A stretch of DNA of 64,000 nt from Parus major (taxonomy: Eukaryota > Chordata > Aves > Passeriformes > Paridae): contig NC_031774.1 of the NCBI RefSeq assembly GCF_001522545.3, positions 17,670,296-17,734,295 of the forward strand, written 5' to 3'. Under the pieces are notes generated by a model. That model saw nothing but the letters and a program-made list of their open reading frames with translations, did no database searches and had not been told where the DNA came from. Shown here piece by piece: positions 40,501-62,900 of the stretch. A program made the translations under genes and the position numbers. The stretch's first letter is position 1. Each line of letters starts with the position of its first letter.

Positions 40501-43076
40501 TCTCAGTAAACTGTGGAAAAGCTCAGTTCTCAGGGCCCTTAACCCACTGATAACTATGACTACTCAGTCACTGTTAAAAGCATCTATATATGCTGTTTTG
40601 GTAGACTTGGTAGATTTCATAGATTTGGTAGAGCCTCTTATCTCCTCACCTTTTCTGTAAGTCAGTTTGACTTTCTGGAGCACCCAACCTAAGCCAGACT
40701 TTCAGAGCAGATCAGCATTTGGGTATTGTTCTGTTTTTTCTAAACAAATAAAATTTGGGTTCTGGGACCCAGTTCAAAGGCACACAAACAGCTTATAATA
40801 GTCAACCAAGATTTCCAGCACCCCTGACCATTGTCACCCCTGACTGGATGTCCCAGCCAGTCAGGATATTCTTAAACCTCCACAGAAGGTCTTTTCTCTG
40901 CACTTTAATCAGTGTTTAGGAGATCAGTGCTATTTCAGAGTGTGTCACTGCTCTGTTCCCTTAAGGAACTAACTGCTAACTGTAACTCTGATCTCCTTCA
41001 ACTCCATTGGGACACATGATAGACTTGCATTGTTCTGGGTTATTCTTGATCTAAAAAAGATGCATGGGTAAAAGTAAGAGTCTGTAGATGGAACCCCACG
41101 GTTTCTCTGAGAGCAGCAAGGCACAGGTGCAGAACAAAGAAAAATGGCCACATAGCTTAGGTTGAAGGAAGGTCAGGTAGTGTTCAGCTTCATCTTTCAT
41201 TTTTTGTATTCACCCATAATTTTTATTAAGACTTCACAGAAATAATTCTACCAGGTCTGCTCAGATAATAAATACCTCACTGTGTAGGGGAGAATAGAAA
41301 GTAAACCAAACATGAGAGAGTTCAGTATTCCAGAAAGAGATGCTACCTAGATGGCCAGGATCTTCCTACTGCTGACAGCACATAGCACAGAGGTGCAACC
41401 CCATAGCAAACACTAATTTAAAAGCATTGCTTAGCAACAGGACAGGCAGCAGCCAACTTGCTCTCACTTGATTTTGGGAGCTGTAAGACCAGCCAACAAC
41501 CCTTCCCCCTCAAGAACCCATACGGCATTCCTGAGGCAAGTGTTAATACTGGATCTCGACCAAGAGAGAATTCCTATAGACTCAGGGGACGAGAGGAGGA
41601 TGATACACTGCTTGATTTTTTCCACTCTTTTCCCCTCATGCCCCACTGCTCCTGTACTTGTAGTGCCCCTTGCACAAGGACCTTTAACACAGTGGCAAGC
41701 AGCTCCCAGCAGGATGCGAGGCACAGCAGCACATTTGGCCTGTCTGCCCTTGGCAGGAGTTGCTCTGACTAATGGAAACAGCAACTCGAGACAGGCATGG
41801 AAAAGGCTGTAAAGTGCTAAACAGGGAAACTCGCATGAAAACCGGCAAGAGCACAGCAGCATTCAGCACCAAGTTATTCCCAAACTGTCCTTGCCGAGCA
41901 TGGCTGGTTGTTTTCTTCCCCTATGTAATGCTCAGATGCATTCCCAGGATACCTCTCAGTATAAAACAATAAATGGCCAAACAGCTTCTAACTACTACGC
42001 ACTGGTCTCTTAACCAGGAGCAGGGCTGCAGGGCTGAGAAGTCCCTCTGTTGGAATCTTAGTGCCACCTTGTGCTGGGAACGGTAACAGTCAATGGATAA
42101 AAGCTTGTCCAGAACAGCAAGAGAGAAAGGGGAGGAGAAGCTGTCGATGGAGCAAAGCTGCATTAGGTGTTTTGGCTTTTGGAGATCTTTCCTCTTGGTA
42201 CAAACCAGCATCGCTCCCAATATCCCGCTGTAGGGTAGAGTTCTTTTATGAAGGGACAGGTGGGTTACAGCAAGAAACTTTTGCAGGTTTGCCCTGACCC
42301 CAGACAGCAGCTCCAAGTCACACTTCTGTAACTGTGCACAGATAGCTGCAGCTGGCAGATGCCAGCTCTGTCCTTGGCACAGGCAAGTCCAGGGAAAAAC
42401 AGTGTCACTCAGACAGGAAAATTTTGCTGAGTAATACTGACATCCCCTCTGGAACATGGTGTGCAACAGGTAAACCTCTAAGTAGTGCAGGTGTGGAAGA
42501 TGAACCAGTAAAATGCAACGAGCATTTTACGGAGCAATTTCCAGAAGCAAAATACTGCTATCCTAAACCAACGCACAGAGAAGAACCAGCTGACTTTATT
42601 GGGGGGTATAAAAGCAGAGTTTGAATTTCTTATTTGCTCCTTTTTAAATTATTCTAACACTTCTTCTCCAAAGATGGGTTACATTCCATCTGGTCAAATT
42701 TGAACTTCCGAAAATGCCTGCTTCTCTACACTGAGTTTTAGGAGACCTTTAATATAATTTAATATAATACAGCCTCATGATTTTATTGTTCAAAAATGGG
42801 AGGTTATTGTTTTGTGAAAAATTGTATTTCCAAGTCAGTCACAAAGATTTTGCTGTTGATCAGTTAAGTTTTATCTTTTTACCACTTAGAACATTTTTGC
42901 AAGTTGCAGACAGTATTGCCTTGAGTTTTATTGACTTCAGAGTTTCATTACAAACTCAAAGGAGGAAAAGAAAAGCATTTTGAAAAATATTTCTGTAGCA
43001 AGATAGGGATTCTCTTGGAAAGTGACAGGGTGCGAGTATCCTGCTGAAGGGGCACGATGAACGAACACGTGAGTAT
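37531..43076. other. Intergenic DNA, no gene recognised
   Basis: AT-rich apart from a small CpG cluster at 37944-38020. Many overlapping short frames exist between 38.3 and 38.8 kb and between 41.4 and 42.5 kb on both strands, none recognisable. No splice-supported gene model could be built. Confidence 0.7.
37944..38020. promoter_or_regulatory. Isolated CpG cluster with an RFX-like palindrome
   Basis: GTCACCATAGTGAC (37944-37957) is a near-palindrome one base off the X-box consensus. It is followed by eight CpG dinucleotides in 48 bp (37970-38017), in surroundings nearly free of CpG. This suggests an unmethylated regulatory element or a small orphan promoter midway between the two genes. No transcript can be proposed from sequence alone. 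Confidence 0.35.
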
Positions 43077-43570
43077 GCTGACAGGGATGGGGCATCCACA
43101 ACTTCTCTGGGCAACCTGATCCAGTGTCTCACAACCCTCACAGTAGAGAATTTCTTCCTAACATCTAATCTAAACCTCCTGTCCTGCCGTTTATAGCCAT
43201 TGCCCCTTGTCGTATCACTTGTGAAAAGTCCTTCTCAAGGCTTCCTGGAGGCCCCCTTTCAGTGCTGCAAGGTGCTATATGGTGTCTGTGTGGGCCCTTC
43301 TCCAAGCTGAACAACCCCAGCTCTCTCAGGCTGTCCTCAGAGTCTCAGTCTCCAGCCTTATGGAGCCTAGGGTGCTCTAGCCCTCTGACCAGCTCTGTGT
43401 CCCTCCTCTGGACCCATTCCACAGGTCTGTCTTTCCTGTGCTGAGCACTCCAGACGTGGACACAGCACTCCAGGGCAAGGGTGAGAATCACTCCCTCAAC
43501 CTGCTCGCCACATTTTACTGGATCTACCAGTTTACCACCAATTCTGTTGTAGTATGGCCAATATGGGAAC
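43077..43570 (-). mobile_element. CR1 LINE fragment, sense on minus
   Basis: The plus strand reads as the complement of a CR1 3' region: agggatggggcatccacaac, ttctctgggcaacctgatcc, cctcacagtagagaatttct, then gctgaacaaccccagctctc and gtccctcctctggacccatt. It is the longest recognisable mobile element in the window. Its own 3' terminal repeats are missing at the left, and it carries many substitutions, so it is inactive. Confidence 0.92.
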
Positions 43571-43571
43571 T

Positions 43572-43632
43572 ACACAGAATCACAGAATATTCTGAGTTGG
43601 GAGGGATCCACAAGGATCATTAAGTCTAACTC
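43572..43632 (-). mobile_element. Second CR1 3' end abutting the first
   Basis: acagaatcacagaatattct with gagttgggagggatccacaa and ggatcattaagtctaactc is the complement of a CR1 3' terminus, with its octamer-like repeats. It starts where the previous fragment fades. The two therefore appear to be independent 5'-truncated insertions side by side. Confidence 0.8.
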
Positions 43633-46400
43633 TTAAATGAATGGGGATTGAAGCAAAAAAAGACTAAAAATCTAATTTAATAGAACCAACTTCTGATGAA
43701 CATCAAAATGCACCAGTGAAAAAACCTATGGTTTGTTTGATCCATCAATAGCTCCATGTTTGACTGAAACTCAATACTGAACACACAAATCTCTGCTTGC
43801 TAAGGTAAAGCCATTCTCAAGCAATACAATTTCACTGGCCCCCTATCTGTTTCAGCATTGAGATACCTACAGATGCAACAAGGGGTCCTCCAACACCACT
43901 ACTTGACCACCTAAGCTTCTGTGTCTGTGGCAGGAATCGTTCTGATCAAATTTCTTGCAAGGATGAATCCACGTAAATTACAGTTAAATCAAATGTAGAT
44001 GCCTGGAAAGAAGTAATGGATTTCCTTTGTAGGAAGGAGTAAAACTGAAACAACCTGTATACCTTGCAAAAATAAAAACAGTTGTAAAATATTTGTAATC
44101 AAGGTATGTGAACTCAAGTACAACTGCCACAGAAGTTCCCTTGGTTGGCAAAAATTGGGAGCTATAGCAGGCAAAAATGTTGCTGCCATGAAGTGATGCT
44201 AAAGAACAGCAACCCACCATAACCTCCCTACTTTGTGAAATCAAGAGTTTAAGAAGGGGCAACAGTGATTATGCAAGGCCATAAGTTTGCTTAAAACCCA
44301 GCCTAAACAAGAGAATATTCACAGGGAGGGGGATTTAGGAAAAGGCATAGTACTAGAAGATACAATGCAAACTTAGCTTTCAGTAGGTCTCATTCCGCAC
44401 AGCTCCCAAGCCTTCATTTTTTCATTCAAGGACAACCAACCATACAAATATGGGGAGCAAATTCATTCTGCTTCTGAGCTGATTTTAAAGGTAAACTGGC
44501 AGTATTAGGCAAAATGCACAAAAAACCAGAAAAAACCACCCCAGCCAAAAGGAGACATGAATATACTTTGTCTGTGTAAGGGGTTGGCAGCATAACTGCA
44601 TGACAGGATGCTCCCAAATAGTAGCCAGCCTGACGTTTTCATAGTGGTTGGGATGTTTCTTCCGTAGCTGAACAACCTGTTACAGGTAACACACAACTGT
44701 TACGTGTGATAACACACAAGCTGGCAAAGCCCAACTATAATACACTTCCTCCAGTTCTTCAACCTGTTAAAAAGGTGCTGTGCTGACCCCAAACCTACTC
44801 AGCTATGGCATCTTTTCTTACCAGCATCCTGGACAATGAGACATCAAGGATAGAGAGGGTTCCTGGCAGTCAAACTACTATGAGCTCCACAGTGCTTTGC
44901 AATCTGAACAAGAAACATGGCCCGGTTGTCAGATTCTCATACAGGTGACATACACCTTCCCTGCTACTAAGGTTATGGAAACATTGAGATCCACCAATTC
45001 ACATACAGATGATAAAAAAGAAATGCCCACTTGTGTCAGAGGAAGGAGGCACGACTGGGGTTGTGGAAGCCCTGCCTGCCTGACCCATTTGGGGGAACAC
45101 ATTTAATTGTTTTCAAGGTATCTGTAACACAAACATCTATATGGCAGGACATGGCCATGGAAACAACTAGGAGCTTTTGTTCCAGGTTCTCCAAAACAAG
45201 AAGGTTGTTCAAAGAACAAGACCAATCCAGAGATCTTGATGCCCGGAGTTACTTGTACTTACCTTCACACTAAATGAAAAGGAAAGCAGCTCTCATTAAA
45301 GGTCTGTCTGAACTATGACTTAGAAGGATCATCCATCCCAGGAAAACAGCTTCTCCCTCTAGGGGCAGGATTCACTTACAATTTCTTCCCCATTTTATCA
45401 TCTGCTCTCATTGCTTGGTGCTGGTTTGGCAAGCCCTAACCTTGCTCTCGAGCACACTGGTCATAAATACCCACAATGGTGGGCAATGTTTAGTTGTTGC
45501 ATTGACCCCCCTTTCCCTTGCAACGTGAATGACATTTCTGCAAACCAAGCCCCGCCCACCACTGCACCCACTGAGGCTGCCAGAGCAGCACCGAGTATGA
45601 ACCTGCAAGCAGGAGCAGCAGGGTCACAAAATGGCTGCAGGTGAAAGTGTGTGGAGACTATGTTCAATTTTGCTGGTACACCCAGAAATGTTTGTAGAGC
45701 ATAGCACCCAGTGACAACACCTGTGAATTCTGGAGGAAAGAGCTGTATTAGTGCCATTGGTCATCAGCTGCTTCCCGGACACTCCAGACTTTAAGACAAG
45801 CCCCTAATAACCTACCTCTCTCTCCTTTAACCCATTTTAAGATGCAGTACAATTAAAGACCCCCCCAAGACAAGTCCCTGCAGCTATGAGCATACACACC
45901 AAGGTGCTTGTGTAGCCTTCCTTGAGCTGAGGGCCAAGGTATGACAGTCTGAACCACGGACTGCACAGACAGATCCACCCATGTTCTAAAATCATACACA
46001 CCCTGGCATCACATAAGGCTTCTCCCAGGGACTGACAAGTTACAAGTATTAGGTTCAATTCTACACTTAATTCTCTCCACTAATGCTTTCACATAATGAA
46101 ATGTTCACAGGTAACACAGTGGCCATGTGTCATGGATCAAGCTCTTCAGGGCAGAGAGTTGGACTTGACATGAAAATCCTGAGCAGCCAACAGTGGATTC
46201 AGGGAACCCAACAGCACCTGTTTTAGGATGAAACTTGTGTTTCTACACCCCTAGATACAAAAACTTGAAACCTTAATTCACAGTTGAGTAGAAATGCAAA
46301 TACCACAGACCAAAGCAATACACAGTTATGTCAACTCTGATGTTTCACACCTGCTTAAAAGAAATGGCGTAGAAAGCTGATTTATACATACAAACAATCC
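43633..46400. other. Intergenic DNA between CR1 and the KMT5B 3' end
   Basis: No gene recognised. A GC-richer stretch at 45520-45650 has open frames on both strands (77 and 98 codons) without recognisable features. The left limit of the KMT5B transcript is uncertain, so part of this may be transcribed. Confidence 0.65.
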
Positions 46401-46428
46401 ATTGTGCCCAGAAGTTTCCTAACATTCT

Positions 46429-46434
46429 TTTATT
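46429..46434 (-). terminator. Candidate polyadenylation signal, distal
   Basis: AATAAA on the minus strand about 1.33 kb past the stop, with ttgtttgtatgt about 45 nt downstream. It is my preferred gene end. Confidence 0.4.
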
Positions 46435-46569
46435 AAAAACCAAAGAGCCAAAGATTGCCCTGATGCTCTTCATTGTTATAAAGCAGACTCTGAAGTATTA
46501 AGTGAACTATGTATGAGCAAAGGACTCCCAACTGATGCAGAGTTTAAAACTAGGTTTACAGTTTCCTAT

Positions 46570-46575
46570 TTTATT
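46570..46575 (-). terminator. Candidate polyadenylation signal, middle
   Basis: AATAAA on the minus strand about 1.19 kb past the stop. The downstream element is weaker than for the other two. Confidence 0.3.
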
Positions 46576-47042
46576 GGCATGGATGTATTTCTAAACTTAA
46601 AAACCCTTCTGGCAAGTTATCTCAATTTCTTATGACAAAGTTTCTCACAACACACAAATATTTACAACATATACATATTTTTTCAGTCTTTTACAACTGG
46701 TTCTTAAAAGACAAACAAATCATAGGTTACCACAGAACAAAAGCTGTGACTTAGTTGTTTTTAATTTGATAAAACTATCATAAGTTAAAGTGAATAGATT
46801 TTTCTTTAAATTCCTTGTAGCATTTTACAAGTGCAACAGAAAAATATGAAGAACCAATTTAGGATAGCTGCAGTTCATTGGATAAATGTTGCCCGTCGTA
46901 ATCACATTATTTCACAGCAAATTCTTGAAAAAATAAGCACCAATCATTCTTGCAAAGAACAATTTTATCTAAAAGTATTGAAAAGTGTTAAATACAAGGT
47001 GTTTAATTTACGTAACAAGCAATAAATACACCATATCCAAAC

Positions 47043-47048
47043 TTTATT
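47043..47048 (-). terminator. Candidate polyadenylation signal, proximal
   Basis: AATAAA on the minus strand about 720 nt past the KMT5B stop, followed by GT-rich sequence (ggatatggtgtatttattgc). Use of this site would give a short 3' UTR. Confidence 0.4.
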
Positions 47049-47764
47049 CTGCATACTGCTACCCTTGTACATATAATGTACTAAAAAGTCAGCAAATTGT
47101 CAACATATTTTAATATTTTTTTTTCTCTTTTTTTAAAGAAATCAATTTGACTTCCAACCAACGGTTTGCTACTATAACAAAGGCCACAAACAGTACGTCT
47201 GGGACAGCATACAGTGTTAAAACTGACAAACTCCAAGGGGAAAAAACCATCTAGCAAATAAATCAGAAAGCTGTAGATCATTGCTGGTGATATTAACATA
47301 TACTAGAAAACCTTAATATGCTGCTACTATGATTTTGTAAATTGTTTAGTCAAATATTGTAAGAGCAAACTAACGCTCCTACTGATCAAAAATAATTCTG
47401 TAGCCACACTGTATTCTCATTGTCCTGCATGGAAAGATCTGATGCAATTTCGTAACTTTGCTTGAGCCTTTATTTTACAACAGAGCATTACCTCTAACTC
47501 GGAATTGCACATAAGAAGGCTATTAAAAAGTACAATAAAAATCTGCACAAATCAGACTTAAGAAGAGTCAGTATGCTGTACACTTTCTACAATATTACGT
47601 TGATAGGTGAATAAAGAAGTGCTGCCACTAAGTTTTTCAGAAAGTTCTTTAGTTGAGGAATAATCAAATGGAATTTTTGTTGGGTTTTTTTTTATTATTA
47701 TTTTTTAAATTATTTTTATATTTTTTTTAGAAATGACATCCAGGTCAGTTTAAGACCTATAAGC

Positions 47765-56910
<9,146 letters not shown>

Positions 56911-59900
56911 CTGAAATAAAAAAATAAAGCTATTCCAGTCCACCATCAGTCATTCTCAATTCTTCCTCAGTTACAGCACAGTTCTTTTGCTACCCATATA
57001 AATGTGTAACTCCCTGCATAAAGACACTGACCAACTTCTGCCAAACCCAAAGCCTTTTTATATTGATAAATTCAGTACATGGGTTTATGTGGATTGCAAA
57101 CTTAACATGGCCATTCATATAAAATAGAGCTCTTAATGACAACACAAGAAGTATCTACAAATACTGACACATGGCAGATGCTACATCTGTGGAGAATTAA
57201 GGTTCCACAAGTTAGGGCAATCATAAGAATTCCTCCCCCAAAACAGGAAATCTTGGATATGTAAATAAGAAAACAAACACCTGTACATTAGCAGAGAACT
57301 CTCCTTTCTTCCCAAAGCTTGAGATTTAAGAAAAGCTACCCTTCATATCTTCAGTGGGAAAAAGTAACAGAAAAAAACTGCATGACTGCCAGAAGTGGAA
57401 GCTCCATTTTTGAGCTGCAAAACCACCAAGAGAAAGCGGCACTTAGAGATTTTTGCCAAATCCCTATAAATTGCCTTTGACTGAGCACATACCCATATAA
57501 GCTCTGCTTTTGGGCAGAGGTGGGGTATGGCTATTCTTAAATGTGTGCCACACCCCAGGGGACTCTTCACAAAGATAAAAATTTCCCAGGATCATGAGAA
57601 ACAGTTTTCTGCAGCTCTTTTTACAACTCAAATGTTTTGCTTACAGAGCGTATGACAAAAGTGCTAAACAAACCAAGAGCTTCTGAGCAAACATGTAAGA
57701 CTAAGTCCTGTTACTTGTTGCTAGAAGTTCATTACTATGCTTATTTTATTTCCTCTTCTGTGCTAAATGAAATCTGTATTTCATTACAAAAGTAACTAAG
57801 GGGGGAAAAATAATTCTTGAAGTTGATGGAAGGAAACCTCAATCAACTTCCTCACTGACACCCTGATTTTTAAATTGCCACATGAACTGGGTTATTGTCA
57901 CCTTAGAATCTTGTCTGTTGCAAGTAACTTCTTTTAAATGAGCACATAATATTTAATTCTTCCATGCAACTTGTATAAAGGAAACAAAGAAGTGTTACCT
58001 CCTGATTTTGTTTCACTTTGCAAAATACTAAGTATCTAATCAGAAATAAGTAACAACAATGAGGATTCAATTTCCTTCCTTAGAAGGAAGATGCTGTATT
58101 TACGTTCCTGATATAATGAAGACAGATCCCCTAAGAGCAGAATCACTTTCAGCAGGTTATCAGCGTTCCATGCTGCTTTTGCAAATCTCTCAAATTTCCA
58201 TCGGAAAAACCTCCTTGTGACATAATAACTAAGTACCCTTTTAGATCTTCTTGAATCCAGCAAAATTTACCAGCATAAACCTGTGGGCTTTCAGAAGAGA
58301 GGGCACAGTAAGGAGTTCTGAGTGAACATCAGGTTCGGTTCTCTTCTTGCTGACATGACAATTGAACAAGACAGCTGGAGTCAGCCAAGAAACAGATGCC
58401 TGCTTACAACTGTAGCACACACCACACCATGAAGTTTCAAGTCAAGTTCTTTATTAAAGAATATACTTGTATCATCACCCCCAAAAGCTAACTACCTAAC
58501 AAGCTGATGAGACCTTATCATGCAAGAAAACTCTATGACACAATCAATATTTTTGTTCTGCAGCACACCAAAGTCTTCCTTAACTTGCCAGTCACACATA
58601 TGAATATCTCTGTTCTCCCAAAACCAGAAAGACTTTGCCCAAATTTGATAGCCATAACTCGAAGAGCTTCCTCATACACAAAGGAAATTTAAAATCATAT
58701 AGCCAGAACTGAACCTGACTAGTTTCAGAACAGGACTTGCACTCACTTTTCAGTTTCAACCAGAAACAAGTTTCCCAGCAAGGAGCCAACTGCACTTACA
58801 CCAGAAGTAGAGAGCTCACCAATTTGCACAATCATGAAACCAGTATCTCACTTACACCTCCATCTGCAAACATTACACACAGGAAAAACCCACAGGATTT
58901 ACAAATAAAATTGGTCTTCAGTATGCCTGTTGTTGCTGGGCTACATGAGTGACGGCCCTCTCCCTTACACTGTATTTTACATGTTGAAATACACAATTTT
59001 TTAGCCAAGTGACCCACAGGAGCAAAGATAGGTGGAAAAGCCATCATATTTGAAATTGCATTAGCACCTGAGACAGGCAGTGTATGTACTGATAGACATC
59101 ATCACACTTGTTTATCACCAAGAAGCTTGGTCTAGGCTAGCTAAAGAAAGCAGTACCCCAACTGAACCATCAGTGTGGAAAAGAAATACAGAAAAAAAAG
59201 GAGGGCAGATGCTAAGCTTAACAGTGGCTCTCAAGACCTACAGAAAAAGAACCAACACCCTATGTTTTCTAGTATTTCGAAGCAATGAATTACAGCCTCA
59301 AGTCCTCATATTTTAGGACTTTCACACACATTATTCTCAGGGGCTGACTTGATGTCTATCTGAACAGCAACCTTAGGCAGCTTGGAATCTGGCCCTTAGC
59401 CCTTGAAAGTCGCTGGCACACTTCCGTGGATCACATTCAGCAGGTGTCTCTATGGATTCTTGTCTCAAGCACCACATTGCTGGTGGAATTCACCTAAGTG
59501 ATTAGCAGAAACTTCTGTAAACCACTCCAATGACGTAAAATAGTTAAGTGTATGCTCAAGCCCTGCAAAGGCCAAAAAGATGGCTGGAAACAAGAAAGGG
59601 ATGAGAAGACTGTAAAACGCCCAAGGCATTACACAGTCAGATGAATGCTGGACTGCATGGCAGGCATTTCAAACAGGAACTGCGTTTTTGAAAGAGATGA
59701 CTCTCTGCACCCAGGGGGTCAAAAATTAATACTGAGGACTCTCTGCAGCACCCCTATCAAAATGTAGTTCTTACATAGTGACAGGACAGAGATAATGCGA
59801 AAAGATAAACAGGAATCCAAATAAGCAAGAAGCATCCACAAGTGCATGGAAAAACGCTGGAAACCAGCATCACGTTCAACATTTCACTTCCAAGGGTTCC

Positions 59901-62900
59901 CAAATAGATGAATCAGAACAACACTGTGAATCAGAATGACCCTAAGCCTGAGTTAGAGGGCTATTCACTGTTCAACAGCACATATAAATTGCACTGAGAG
60001 CATACAAAGTTTGTAAGCAAATTCAGAATACTACAGTCCAGACTCCTCATGAAAGATTTAGTCTTTCACAGGTGTATCTCCATATATACTTTAAAAGGTA
60101 TCTTCTCATTTGAGACACTGAAGAAGCCAAGAAAGCCTGGAAGTATTCCTTAAGAATTTGGGTCTGCTGATAGATACTTCACTTCTCCCAGGAGTATAAT
60201 TAATTAGTTTATTAATTATTTTTTTGCAACCTAAAAGCCAGTTGATTTTGAGAAGCAACCTTGCATACTACCATTTTGGTGTTACAGGGCATCCACATTT
60301 ACACAACATAAAAAAACCCCAAATCTAAAAACCTACACATCTGCTGGAAGTGTCTCCACAACTGTTTTTGAGCTCCACCATAAAAAGAGCCTGAAAAGGC
60401 CCCATAGCTAAATGCATACATATAAAGTGAGCCAGAGAAACTGACTTTTAAGCATCAGTAAAACAAGAGACTAGTTCAAAGAGAGATAGAAAGAGCACAA
60501 GGAAACCAACAAAACAAACCAGCCAACCCAGCCTCTGAACAGAGGCAATTAAAATCAGAATTGCTTATCCAGACTTCTGCTTTCCTCCTCTGAACAGTAT
60601 CTTTATTAAAATTCCATTGTGGAAACTGAACAAGACACATTGATGTTTGAATCTGCTCACAGGCACGGACTCCTTGAGCCACCCTATGAGCAGTTCACAG
60701 GTCAGGTCTCATAGGACATGAAGTCTGCTGCAAGACAGGTGTTGGAAATGAACAAAGAATGAACACCTCAGCTATGACAGTGTCTTCAACGAAATAATAT
60801 CAGCCCTTCTTCCTGACAACCTGCAGAACAGAAACTTTTCACACTTCCCTAGAAAATATTTATTTTTTCCTAGTCAACAAGATCTGATAAAGCTGTGGCT
60901 ACTGCAGTTTCAGAATCAGATAGAAGATGATTTCATCCCAATTAAGGGCAAACATATATGGTCTCAACAAGGAAGATGTAGGAAAATGGCTCAGGGAAGC
61001 AAAGCTCTTTCTCTCTCAAGTTTCTCTTACCTCAGGAGTACTTAAAGACTCTTGGAACTCCAAGGTATAAAGCCAAAGGTCAGTGAGATGCTTGCCTATA
61101 AAGGAAGTTAAAGGAGAGTTTCTGGTAAGTTCAGAAGCACAGTACCTTGCTCAGTCTCAGTCACTGAGAGCAGTGAGTTTGAACAAAAAGGATAAATTGA
61201 TTCTGCAAGAGATCCAGTATGGAACTCTACACAGCATACCAGTGCATGATAAAGGGTTTGACTTCCAAACCTTATTTCATAACTTCTGACTAGGGAACAT
61301 CAAGAAGAGTGACTTTATCAAACTGTATCAACCCATTAGCCTTTTAACAACAGGCACCTTGTCTGGATGATATTTCTGTTTAAGCAGGTCTGGAAAACAC
61401 CAAGTTTATGTTCACCTCGTACCAGAGATTGAGCACAGAAGCTACAACTGCAAGTCTGTTAAGCATTCAAGACAGCAGAACAAGAGTTGAAAATCATGTA
61501 TTTAAAATAAGCATAAACAATTTAATTAACATGCATTTTGGTTTCCTCCCTGCCCAATCCTGTAGTATGAGTATTTTTTCCTCAAAGCTAGTTATACAAG
61601 TTATGATCAACTGGTTCTACCTTTCTTGCCAGTATTTTCATACAGAAGAAAACTCATGTTCTTTAAAGGCCAAATTTCAAAACAGCACTTTTAATGAAGA
61701 AAGTAATTCATATTACTTAAATTTCTTATACTAAATACACATCAGTGTGGTCAAAACAAAGAAAATTCTAAGACACAATTTCATTCTCCTTAATATGGTT
61801 AGCAAAGAAGTACTTTTTAAAAATAAATATGGGGGACACAAGAAACCCTCCAAATCAACAACCTAAAACTGTCCTCTAATCCTATTCCAACACTCCACAT
61901 GGTAAATTTAATTTAGCAATTAATGTGACTATTGGATGCAAGTCACTCCATGTTTGGAAGACGTAACACTTTTTGTTGAAGCTAAAAGTACAAATAAGAA
62001 AACTGTAAAAGTAAGCTGGCGGGTGTTGGTTTGAGGGGCAGGGCATGGTTGTTTAGGGTGTTTTTTCGGTTGGTTTTTTATTTTTTAATCCAAGACATTT
62101 GAGAACAGCAAAACAGTTGGTTCCAATGTAATCACTGTGTGATTTATACACAGTGAAAGAAAACAACCAGGAGCAAGGTAAAGGACTACTGAATTAAGCT
62201 ACAAGTAAAAATAATCTAGAAAAAATGGAAAAATCAGATTTTATGCAAAAGTCAAACAAAACCATTTTGTAAAGTACATAGACACTGAGGTCTGAAGAAT
62301 GTAAAAGCTTCACTTTGAAATAGATTATCACTACATAAGAGCTGTGTACCTGTAATTCAGTATCTCCATAGCACCTCAACACTGAAGCTGAACTGTATGG
62401 CCACATAACCTTATTTAGCAGAACCCAAATCACTTCCTTAGCCTCCAGACTTCACTCAAGATGAATACTGAACCTTCTAATTATTATATTGAAATGAGCT
62501 AAAGAAAGCAGAGGAGATTCAGCACAGGCTCATAAATGCAATGATACAGAACTGCTTTGTGCTTTTTGTCTCTACTGCCTAGTGGTGACTAAGGGATGAA
62601 GAGTGATGCACCCTGTCAAGTTCAGTCACCCAAGTCAGTGACTGCTGTTGAGGCAGTGTCCAGACAAGCAGATCCTGTACATCATCCCCACCCACTTCAT
62701 TGATTCCAATGGGAAACATGGAAATTCTTAAAGCTTGGTCTGTTAGTCCCACATAATCAGACAAAACCACCCACATCACACACCTGTTTTTAACTTCACT
62801 AAAAGCAGCAGACTGCAACATAGCTGACTTCCTAAAGCACTTGCAAATTTAAAGACACGTTGGAAGTGCTGCCAGTATTCCCTAGCATGATGCTGGTGCT

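Larger units (their letters stand above)
46400..47764 (-). other. KMT5B: KMT5B 3' UTR (extent inferred)
   Basis: AT-rich sequence downstream of the KMT5B stop, without open frames of note. Minus-strand AATAAA signals lie at 47043-47048, 46570-46575 and 46429-46434. The last is followed by a GT-rich stretch (ttgtttgtatgt) suited to a cleavage element. The long A-rich run on the minus strand (47681-47730) is low complexity within the UTR. Which signal is used cannot be told from sequence alone. Confidence 0.55.

Noticed and set aside
45411..45757. Ala/Pro/Thr-rich frames in a GC-richer stretch, considered as an exon
   Set aside because: Both strands are open to a similar extent, no convincing splice sites bound it, and no family was recognised.
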